Assembly: GCA_002710765.1 (NCBI GenBank)
Contig: PALK01000009.1
Location: forward strand, 3,630-23,906
Source: Rickettsiales bacterium
GTDB taxonomy: Bacteria > Pseudomonadota > Alphaproteobacteria > Methylaequorales > Methylaequoraceae
DNA length: 20,277 nucleotides
Direction of reading: 5' to 3'
Shown here: one piece after another, positions 7,344 to 12,450 of the stretch
How the letters are laid out: each line of letters begins with the position of its first letter
Position numbering within the stretch: the first letter of the stretch is position 1
The notes under the pieces: generated by a model
Database searches by the model: none
Told to the model about the DNA's origin: nothing
The model's input: only the letters and a program-made list of their open reading frames with translations
Program-made: the position numbers and the translations under genes

Positions 7344-7351
7344 TATTTATA
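7344..7351 (-). promoter_or_regulatory. T4-late-type promoter box TATAAATA
   Basis: Exact match to the T4 late promoter consensus on the minus strand, followed by TAC, in the 64-base divergent region between the thermonuclease and speD-like genes. Confidence 0.65.
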
Positions 7352-7374
7352 ATATATGCTAAATAACCTTAGTT

Positions 7375-7737
7375 ATGAAACATAAACACTTAGTAGTACG
7401 AGCTGAAGTAGATAATCCAATTGTAAACAAATCAAAAGCTCGTAAGTTCTTACGAAGTCTAATTAAAAAAATTAAAATGAAAGAAATGTACGGTCCTGTT
7501 GCTAGTTATTGTAAAATGAAGGGTAACAGAGGAATCACAGCATTTGCTATTATTGAAACTAGTCATTTAGCAATGCACATATGGGATGAAAACAGTCCTA
7601 GTCTTATACAATTTGATGTGTATAGTTGTAGTGACTTTGAACCAGCAACAGTAATAGAACATTTACAACCACTAAGTCCTACCAAAGTAGATTACAAATT
7701 CCTAAATAGAGAACAAGAATTTATACAAGTAATTTAA
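7375..7737 (+). CDS. speD: SpeD-like pyruvoyl decarboxylase
   Basis: S-adenosylmethionine decarboxylase family. The proenzyme cleaves itself to make a pyruvoyl group used to decarboxylate AdoMet for spermidine synthesis. 120 residues, the usual size of the bacterial/archaeal class. AIIETSHLAMHIWDE (58-72) contains the processing Ser63 and His68; FDVYSC (80-85) carries Cys85, equivalent to Cys83 of the T. maritima enzyme. Some bacterial, archaeal and viral members of this family have become arginine or ornithine decarboxylases, so the substrate is not settled by sequence reading. No clear Shine-Dalgarno is seen before the ATG. It is the first gene of the plus-strand island, upstream of the tmRNA. 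Confidence 0.88.
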   Translation: MKHKHLVVRAEVDNPIVNKSKARKFLRSLIKKIKMKEMYGPVASYCKMKGNRGITAFAIIETSHLAMHIWDENSPSLIQFDVYSCSDFEPATVIEHLQPLSPTKVDYKFLNREQEFIQVI

Positions 7738-7750
7738 AGGTTGACCTTTA
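7735..7750 (+). repeat. Perfect inverted repeat after speD
   Basis: TAAAGG and CCTTTA flank TTGA, starting at the speD stop codon. The loop plus the start of the second arm form the -35 element TTGACC of the next promoter. There is no T-tract, so it is not a standard terminator; it could be an operator or a weak 3' end. Confidence 0.5.
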
Positions 7751-7771
7751 AGTAATTTGAGTGTATAAATA
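7741..7771 (+). promoter_or_regulatory. Combined sigma70-like and late promoter of tmRNA
   Basis: TTGACC (7741-7746), 17 bases, TATAAA (7764-7769). The -10 is at the same time the start of an exact late-promoter box TATAAATA (7764-7771). Transcription from here would begin just upstream of the tmRNA acceptor piece. The overlap suggests the same locus can be read early by host sigma70 and late by the phage factor. Confidence 0.65.
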
Positions 7772-7780
7772 TAATACAAT

Positions 7781-7837
7781 GTTGAAGCAATTCAAACACT
7801 GAACTGGACCCGGGGGCGGTACCCGGCGACTCCACCA
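7781..7837 (+). ncRNA. ssrA: tmRNA acceptor piece (permuted, two-piece)
   Basis: The 3' (acceptor) part of tmRNA, here encoded before the 5' part, as in alphaproteobacteria. CGACTCC (7827-7833) is the 3' strand of the acceptor stem, followed by discriminator A7834 and an encoded CCA (7835-7837). It pairs over 7 bases with GGGGTCG at 8104-8110 and keeps the G3-U70 wobble that alanyl-tRNA synthetase reads. The T arm is CCGGG/CCCGG (7810-7814, 7822-7826) with a 7-base loop GGCGGTA, unlike the usual TTCRANY. Upstream, CTGAACTG can pair in part with CAGGCAG of the coding piece (helix P2), and TTGAA-GCAA-TTCAA (7782-7795) forms a small GNRA-loop hairpin. The exact 5' end is not determinable. Confidence 0.9.
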
Positions 7838-8110
7838 TAAACACATGAGAGGAAACCTTTATGGATGCTAAAATTTTTGTATTAGTAGTTTCAATGTGGG
7901 GACACAATGGAACAGAATGGGAGTATATTGGAAACCAATCAGTTTTAAATCAAGACATGACTCAGCAACAATGTGAGTACATGGCTGATGAAGAAAAAAC
8001 TTGGACAGTACATAATACTAACAAATACTATCGTATACAAATGCAATGTTATCCTAAAAAATGTGCAGGTCAAAAGACTTGCGAATAGTCGTGTGTTTAT
8101 GATGGGGTCG
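7827..8110 (+). other. Pre-tmRNA stem closing an ORF-containing loop
   Basis: In the precursor the acceptor stem continues without interruption into the intervening segment. Bases 7827-7848 face 8089-8110 over 22 positions: 19 Watson-Crick pairs, two G-U (7831/8106 and 7846/8091) and one A-C mismatch (7835/8102). Cleavage on the two sides would free CCA at 7837 and the GGGG 5' end at 8104. The loop (7849-8088) holds almost exactly one gene, from its Shine-Dalgarno to its stop codon. Confidence 0.8.
7861..8088 (+). CDS. 75-residue protein encoded in tmRNA intervening segment
   Basis: No family recognised. MDAKIFVLVVSMWGHNGTEW opens with a hydrophobic strand; then TQQQCEYMADEEKTW, YYRIQMQC and a C-terminal KKCAGQKTC. 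Four Cys in all. The ATG has GAGAGGA about 8 bases upstream. The gene fills 228 of the 266 bases between the two mature tmRNA pieces. Its Shine-Dalgarno begins where the precursor stem ends and its TAG stop is the base next to the stem on the other side. Its pattern resembles the 82-residue protein at 6361-6609, so it may be one of a family of small phage proteins that landed here. The product could be made from the precursor or from the excised fragment. Confidence 0.75.
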   Translation: MDAKIFVLVVSMWGHNGTEWEYIGNQSVLNQDMTQQQCEYMADEEKTWTVHNTNKYYRIQMQCYPKKCAGQKTCE

Positions 8111-8280
8111 AAATAGGATCGACAGGCAGATTAGTAGAAGAGTGGAGTTGTCCGGATCTAAGCTCGGTTAACGCGAAGAAAACTTATAATTGCAAACGAC
8201 AATTATGCGCCAGAAATGGCATTAGCGGCCTAATTTAGGCACGTAGGGGTTGGCAACTTACCTGGCAACAGAAAAGTTGC
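8104..8280 (+). ncRNA. ssrA: tmRNA coding piece with tag ANDNYAPEMALAA
   Basis: The 5' part of tmRNA, which rescues stalled ribosomes and marks the nascent chain for proteolysis. It starts GGGGTCG (acceptor strand), then AAATAGGATCGACAGG, the conserved D-loop-like region (E. coli has GGGGCTGATTCTGGATTCGAC). The tag reading frame begins at resume codon GCA (8192-8194), preceded by ATAATT as in other tmRNAs, and reads A-N-D-N-Y-A-P-E-M-A-L-A-A, stop TAA at 8231-8233. ANDN starts and ALAA/AVAA ends are typical of alphaproteobacterial tags recognised by ClpXP. A 7-base-pair hairpin (8253-8259 with 8274-8280) closes the piece. SmpB is not seen in this window, so host SmpB is presumably used. Confidence 0.95.
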
Positions 8281-8294
8281 ACTTTACATTTTTT
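8253..8294 (+). terminator. Intrinsic terminator-like end of tmRNA
   Basis: GCAACTT (8253-8259) pairs with AAGTTGC (8274-8280) around a 14-base loop, followed after 8 bases by six T (8289-8294). The hairpin may also be part of the mature coding piece. Confidence 0.55.
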
Positions 8295-8296
8295 CA

Positions 8297-8304
8297 GATA
8301 AATA
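8297..8304 (+). promoter_or_regulatory. T4-late-type promoter box GATAAATA
   Basis: GATAAATATAGC, one base off the late consensus, directly after the tmRNA T-tract and 25 bases before the next start codon. It would give the oxygenase gene its own late transcript. Confidence 0.55.
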
Positions 8305-8329
8305 TAGCACAGGCAGAAGGAGAACGGTC

Positions 8330-9418
8330 ATGCCGGCAAGAAATCACAGAAATTGGTTGAAGAAGCCAACAAATGTTGAATATGTTGATAGTCGCATTTA
8401 TTCAGACTATAAAATTTACCAAGAAGAAATTAAAAATATTTTTGCAAAAGTTTGGATACCAATGTGTCACAAAAGTGAACTACCAAACAAAGATGACTTT
8501 AGAACAAGTCAAATTGCATTTCAAAATGTAGTTGCAGTGAATCATAGTGATACATTTCAGGTTTATCACAATCCTGGTATACGAGGAGTAGCTGGAAATC
8601 TTAAAAGCGAATCAATTGAAGGCTTTAAAGAATTGCCTACAGAAGTAAAACATGGTGGCATGATATGGACTACATTAGATACTAATCCTACAATGAGTGT
8701 AGAACAATGGACTTGTGGAGCATTTGATTGTATAGCTGATGCTATTGATACAGAGGAATTAGATATCTTTCATTACCACAAAGCAATTATTCCTACTAAC
8801 TATAAACTATGGCATGATACTAATAGTGAATTCTATCATGACTTTATGCACTACTTCAATCGTGTAACAGGATTCAATGATGAATATTTTGCTCGTAAAA
8901 ACGTACCTTTTGATAATGGACACGTAAATGTTAGTAGCTTTACAGTTAACTATACAGAGTTTGATAAAGACGGAGATAGAGGAGAACTTAGTTTTCCTAA
9001 TCTACCACCTAACCAATGGTACATGGTAGACTTATTTCCAGGCTTTAACTTTAACTTACGTGGTAGTGCTTACCGTAGTGATAGTGTTACTCCATTAGGA
9101 CCTAATAGTGTGCTAATTGAATTCCGCGGATATGGCTTATTAAAAGATACGCCACAAGAACGTGCAACTCGTATTAAACATCATAATACAATTTGGGGAC
9201 CTTTCGGTCGTAACTTACATGAAGACTTACTTGGCGTTACTGGACAAGGTGCATCAATGGTGCCAGGCAGTGAAACAAGAACTATTTTACATGGTCGTCA
9301 TGAAAACAGTACTATACATGACGAAGTCGGTATGCGTCATTACTATGCTGAATGGGGTAAGTATTTAGACTTAGATCCTAGTAATCCAGTTGTCATAAAG
9401 GAAGAACTTGCAGCATAG
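8330..9418 (+). CDS. Ring-hydroxylating-oxygenase alpha-like, Rieske ligands lost
   Basis: 362 residues (family about 420-460). The N-terminus has the typical entry of a Rieske oxygenase large subunit: SRIYSDYKIYQEEIKNIFAK, then VWIPMCHKSELPNKDDFRTS. Where CxH..15-17..CxxH of the [2Fe-2S] domain should follow FQNVVAVNHSDTFQVYHN (residue 81), the chain passes within about 28 residues to KHGGMIWTTLDTNP (107-120). All four cluster ligands are gone. The catalytic-domain pattern NWK..EN..D.YH....H is kept in altered form: NYKLWHDTNSEFYHDFMH (157-174), with His170 and His174 as iron ligands in an unusual H-x3-H and Glu168 in place of the bridging Asp. EDLLGVTGQG (298-307) offers Asp299 as third ligand. 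AAGGAG lies 8 bases before the ATG. Without a Rieske centre, electrons must come another way, or the fold has a new role. Confidence 0.75.
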   Translation: MPARNHRNWLKKPTNVEYVDSRIYSDYKIYQEEIKNIFAKVWIPMCHKSELPNKDDFRTSQIAFQNVVAVNHSDTFQVYHNPGIRGVAGNLKSESIEGFKELPTEVKHGGMIWTTLDTNPTMSVEQWTCGAFDCIADAIDTEELDIFHYHKAIIPTNYKLWHDTNSEFYHDFMHYFNRVTGFNDEYFARKNVPFDNGHVNVSSFTVNYTEFDKDGDRGELSFPNLPPNQWYMVDLFPGFNFNLRGSAYRSDSVTPLGPNSVLIEFRGYGLLKDTPQERATRIKHHNTIWGPFGRNLHEDLLGVTGQGASMVPGSETRTILHGRHENSTIHDEVGMRHYYAEWGKYLDLDPSNPVVIKEELAA

Positions 9419-9436
9419 TGTATATAAGTACTTTTA

Positions 9437-10081
9437 ATGATAAAGTATTGTACACCACTATCTACTGACAAACTAAATGAACTGAAAGACATTTACAATA
9501 GTCAGCCAAAGCAAGAGTTAGCTTGGCGCAAAGGTGCAGAGTTTGAACCTGCTTTGGCTGTGTTAAAAGATTATGTTAGTAATGAACTAGGACATAACTA
9601 TTGGAAATGTACACAAGGAACGTTCTTTGAAGCTCGTCAACCTTATAGAATACATACTGATACAGCAATAGATGAACATAATCATCAAACTATTGTTATT
9701 CCATTAGACTGGGAATATGAAGACAATGCTCGTCTTAGTGAAAACTCGTTATATATTTTTAAACAAAGATGGCATCTTGAAGCAACAAACTTCCGGTACG
9801 GATCTAAACCATCTACTGATGGTCCTAGGTATAATACAGATACAAGAGAATATAGCAAAGTAGAAAATTTAGAACCAAATAATTTTATTGATAAAGATGC
9901 GGCAAGTGATTGCGATCATTTAAACGTCCGACATTTTACTGGATTATCTGTAGAAGCAAAATTAAAATGGGAACCAGGTAAACCTTTAACGTTTCCTCGT
10001 ACTGCATTACATTGTTCTAATAATTGGCATAGGTTGGGAATAAAAAGTAAACTTGGTCTAAGTTTATTTACAAGTCTTTAA
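9437..10081 (+). CDS. Putative 2-oxoglutarate/Fe(II)-dependent oxygenase
   Basis: 214 residues. RIHTD (71-75) gives an HxD pair (His73, Asp75) followed by a beta strand QTIVIPLDWEY; FPRTALHCSNNWHRLG (186-201) contains a distal His192, with Lys203 or Arg199 at the spacing expected for the 2-oxoglutarate-binding basic residue, then the strand KLGLSLFTSL. This HxD...H...R/K order is that of the jelly-roll 2OG oxygenases, which are common in marine T4-like phages; substrate unknown. It starts 18 bases after the Rieske-like gene and is probably co-transcribed. It ends convergently, its stop overlapping the stop of the next minus-strand gene by the palindrome TTAA, with no terminator between. Confidence 0.65.
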   Translation: MIKYCTPLSTDKLNELKDIYNSQPKQELAWRKGAEFEPALAVLKDYVSNELGHNYWKCTQGTFFEARQPYRIHTDTAIDEHNHQTIVIPLDWEYEDNARLSENSLYIFKQRWHLEATNFRYGSKPSTDGPRYNTDTREYSKVENLEPNNFIDKDAASDCDHLNVRHFTGLSVEAKLKWEPGKPLTFPRTALHCSNNWHRLGIKSKLGLSLFTSL

Positions 10082-10305
10082 TCGTATCCTCGCATAGCAA
10101 CTTTGTCTATATCGTCAGGATCGTCACTCATTCGTTTTGCGAACGCATCTTCAAAGCCTTCTTCTTTTATATATGCCTCTTCGTTATACCACAGGCGTTT
10201 AAAGTATGAATTGTATGAACTAAGAATTGTTTCATCTGATGTGTGTAAATGTCCCTTCACCATCCAAAATAGCCTGCAGGCTTCTTTGAACGAAGGATCT
10301 GACAT
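10078..10305 (-). CDS. Unknown 75-residue acidic protein
   Basis: Small helical protein, MSDPSFKEACRLFWMVKGHL then an acidic second half (DDPDDIDKVAMRGYD). Its ATG follows the preceding gene's TAA with no gap (TAAATG), indicating coupled translation. No motif recognised. It is the last gene of the nrd-linked minus-strand run and meets the plus-strand island head-on. Confidence 0.7.
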   Translation of the reverse strand: MSDPSFKEACRLFWMVKGHLHTSDETILSSYNSYFKRLWYNEEAYIKEEGFEDAFAKRMSDDPDDIDKVAMRGYD

Positions 10306-10515
10306 TTAGAACAAGCCTAATAATTTGCCGTTGCCGGCTATAATCATTAAACAAGTTATAATATGGAGGGCAATCCAAAAGGTACGAAAAGCCAAAGCCT
10401 TCTTTACATCATCTTGTGGTATAGGAAGGAACTCTGGCTTATCGTCGTCTGTAATTCCAATGGGCATTCCAACGGTCCGTGCCCAAAGTTTTAGCCAGCG
10501 GCGCTGACCGCTCAT
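10306..10515 (-). CDS. Conserved small membrane protein
   Basis: 69 residues. The opening MSGQRRWLKLWARTVGMPIG followed by ITDDDKPEFLPIP is one I recognise from T4-like marine phages; it ends in a single membrane helix (FRTFWIALHIITCLMIIAGN, then GKLLG). The start ATG overlaps the previous gene's stop by one base (TAATG). Function unknown. Confidence 0.78.
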   Translation of the reverse strand: MSGQRRWLKLWARTVGMPIGITDDDKPEFLPIPQDDVKKALAFRTFWIALHIITCLMIIAGNGKLLGLF

Positions 10516-10691
10516 TACATATTATTCTTTTTTTCTTGGATTTCTTTTCTTCGTTCTTTAGTAAGTTTACCTAAATCGCCTAGTGCCTTGCGAGCTCTTG
10601 CGGCCGCGGCTTTTACACTCTTGTCTTCGAATGTTTCTGATTCAGCAAGGTAATTATTAAATGCTTGAACAATTTCTTCATGTGTACTCAT
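10515..10691 (-). CDS. Basic histone-like small phage protein
   Basis: 58 residues from ATG at 10691 with AGGAG 7 bases upstream, missed by length cut-offs. The sequence has an acidic N-terminus (MSTHEEIVQAFNNYLAESET) and a strongly basic Ala/Lys/Arg helix (KAAAARARKALGDLGKLTKE, then RRKEIQEKKNN). Similar short proteins in marine T4-like phages are often annotated as histone-like; DNA binding is plausible from composition but not shown by a motif. Confidence 0.78.
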   Translation of the reverse strand: MSTHEEIVQAFNNYLAESETFEDKSVKAAAARARKALGDLGKLTKERRKEIQEKKNNM

Positions 10692-10709
10692 ACTTTTTCT
10701 CCTATAAAG

Positions 10710-11024
10710 TTAGTTAGTTGTTACACTTGGTTGTGGTGGCATTGCTAAACCTGTTGTAGTTGCAATGTACTGACTGGCCATTTGCTTTTCAGTTTTACTT
10801 GCACACAAAACATTATTTGTGGCAAATGTAATTTTAGCTAACGGCTCAATAGTAAACATAAAAGGTGCTAGTGCTAGACCTTTTTCGGACATGGTAAGCA
10901 TCAAAGGTTTAGTAACAACGTATCTTGTTTCATCTAACCCATCAAGTTTAGCAACAACTTCTTCACCTGATGCTAACTTAAAACTTACAACATCGCCTTT
11001 GGTAATACTTTTTTCAATTAACAT
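10710..11024 (-). CDS. Conserved phage protein with Sm/LSm-like segment
   Basis: 104 residues. GDVVSFKLASGEEVVAKLDG (10-29) followed by LDETRYVVTKPLMLTM resembles the first strands of an Sm/LSm fold (v...L.nGeev.G.l...d....v..P). The segment KPLMLTMSEKGLALAPFMFT is conserved in T4-like marine phages as far as I recall. AGGA lies 7 bases before the ATG. It follows the glutaredoxin gene by 3 bases. RNA binding is possible but unproven. Confidence 0.75.
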   Translation of the reverse strand: MLIEKSITKGDVVSFKLASGEEVVAKLDGLDETRYVVTKPLMLTMSEKGLALAPFMFTIEPLAKITFATNNVLCASKTEKQMASQYIATTTGLAMPPQPSVTTN

Positions 11025-11027
11025 ATA

Positions 11028-11288
11028 TTATCCTAATGAGTGTCCAGTTCCATTAAAACCTGTGTTCTCTATATACTTAATTAGCTCTTGGTAGCCACCA
11101 ATGACCTGATTACTGATTACTATTTGCGGCATTGTACGGGCATTTGGTAAAATTTCCAAAAGTTCTTCTCTCGTTATATCCGTTCCTAGATTTTTGGTTT
11201 CGTATTTTACGCCCATTCTATCTAAAGTTGCCTTTGCCATATCACAGTATCCGCAAAGATCCTTAGTATAAATTGTAACATTCATCAC
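11028..11288 (-). CDS. Glutaredoxin, partner of ribonucleotide reductase
   Basis: Supplies electrons to the NrdA C-terminal cysteines. 86 residues with redox motif CGYC (12-15), then the cis-Pro segment TMPQIVISNQVIGGYQEL, the standard glutaredoxin layout. The start is either GTG at 11288 (AAGGA 8 bases upstream) or ATG at 11285; both overlap the nrdB stop (TGATG), so the two are translationally coupled. Confidence 0.93.
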   Translation of the reverse strand: MMNVTIYTKDLCGYCDMAKATLDRMGVKYETKNLGTDITREELLEILPNARTMPQIVISNQVIGGYQELIKYIENTGFNGTGHSLG

Positions 11289-12388
11289 AGTTTAAATCCT
11301 TTTAATACATCGTTATCAACATCTTGTTTAATACCACCAATGATATAACTTTCAACTTCAGTCTCTTGTGGTGCAACTTGTAAGCCTGAACTTGACAACC
11401 AGTGTTGTGTCCAAGGTAAAGGATTAGTATTAACAGGTTGATCAAAGATAGGTTGTAGTCCAAGAGCTTTTAATCTTCTATTTGCAATATACTCTACATA
11501 CTGATGTAATAGTGTATCATTAAGACCAATCATAGAACCATCTTTAAACAAATACTTTGCCCATGCTTTTTCTTCTTCGACACAAGTACGCCACATATCA
11601 TAAACTTCTTCTTCACATTCTTTTGCAATCTTAACCATGTCTGGATCGTCTTTACCTTGTGTCCAATGTTTTAAAATATGTGTACTAAGAGCTAAATGCT
11701 GACTTTCATCTCTAGCAATTAAACTAATAATTTTAGCAGAGCCTTCCATAAGTTTTAATTCACCAAATGCAAATGTACAAGCGAAAGAAACGTAAAAACG
11801 CAATCCTTCCAAGATGTTTACATTTTGCATAGCAAGATATAATTTTTTCTTTACATCTCGCATACTACCTTTTTTATGGAAGTTCCAGTTATCTGCTGCT
11901 TCTGTAAATGCATCATAATTTTTTGTAACTGAAACAGCTCTTTTGATAATTTCATCATCATCAAGAATAGTATCAAAAACTTCTGCAGGATCTGCATACA
12001 CATTTTTCATAATGTGTGTATATGAACGACTATGAATTGTTTCAAAGAAGTCCCAAGTAACAATACAACCTTCTAGTTCAGGTAATGATACATGTGGCAA
12101 AAATGCTAAACACGGACCACGTCCTTGTACACTATCTAATAGTGTTTGATATTTTAAGTTGCTTGTAAAAATATGTTTTTGTTCTGGTCTGAAACTTTGA
12201 AAGTCTGCTCTATCTTTTTGTAAACTTACCTCTTCAGGTCTCCAAAAATACCCTAGCATTGTTTGATTAAGTTTATCAAACACAGGGAATTTAAATACGT
12301 CATATCTTTGTGTATTTTGATCAGCACCAAAAAACATATTTTGTTTGGTGAAATCTACTTTATCTCTGTTAAAAACAGTCTTTGCCAT
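11285..12388 (-). CDS. nrdB: Ribonucleotide reductase class Ia beta subunit
   Basis: The R2 subunit carries the di-iron/tyrosyl radical cofactor. 367 residues from ATG at 12388 (MAKTVFNRDK). Ligands in order: Asp85 (LLDSVQGR), Glu116 and His119 (ETIHSRSYTHI) with the radical Tyr123, Glu194 (NILEGLRF), Glu228 and His231 (RDESQHL). The upstream ATG at 12418 is rejected as start because the -10 element of the gene's own promoter lies at 12426-12421, so a transcript would begin at or inside it; AGGAAGG precedes the chosen ATG. The gene is followed by an overlapping glutaredoxin gene and preceded by nrdA. Confidence 0.96.
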   Translation of the reverse strand: MAKTVFNRDKVDFTKQNMFFGADQNTQRYDVFKFPVFDKLNQTMLGYFWRPEEVSLQKDRADFQSFRPEQKHIFTSNLKYQTLLDSVQGRGPCLAFLPHVSLPELEGCIVTWDFFETIHSRSYTHIMKNVYADPAEVFDTILDDDEIIKRAVSVTKNYDAFTEAADNWNFHKKGSMRDVKKKLYLAMQNVNILEGLRFYVSFACTFAFGELKLMEGSAKIISLIARDESQHLALSTHILKHWTQGKDDPDMVKIAKECEEEVYDMWRTCVEEEKAWAKYLFKDGSMIGLNDTLLHQYVEYIANRRLKALGLQPIFDQPVNTNPLPWTQHWLSSSGLQVAPQETEVESYIIGGIKQDVDNDVLKGFKL

Positions 12389-12420
12389 GTTTCTCTTTTC
12401 CTTCCTGCGAACACTCATAT

Positions 12421-12449
12421 AGTATAATACATAATTCTTTGTTTGTCAA
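12421..12449 (-). promoter_or_regulatory. sigma70-like promoter of nrdB
   Basis: Minus strand: TTGACA (12449-12444), 17 bases, TATACT (12426-12421), just after the nrdA stop. It allows nrdB and glutaredoxin to be expressed apart from nrdA. Confidence 0.77.
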
Positions 12450-12450
12450 C

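Noticed and set aside
7838..8103. Intervening tmRNA segment as a group I intron or inserted mobile element
   Set aside because: Position matches the normal break between permuted tmRNA pieces; no intron core, homing-endonuclease motif or target duplication is visible.
12389..12418. Upstream ATG giving NrdB ten extra residues (MSVRRKEKRN)
   Set aside because: The -10 of the TTGACA-N17-TATACT promoter ends three bases before it, so transcription would begin at or within it; the ATG at 12388 has a good ribosome binding site and matches family starts.
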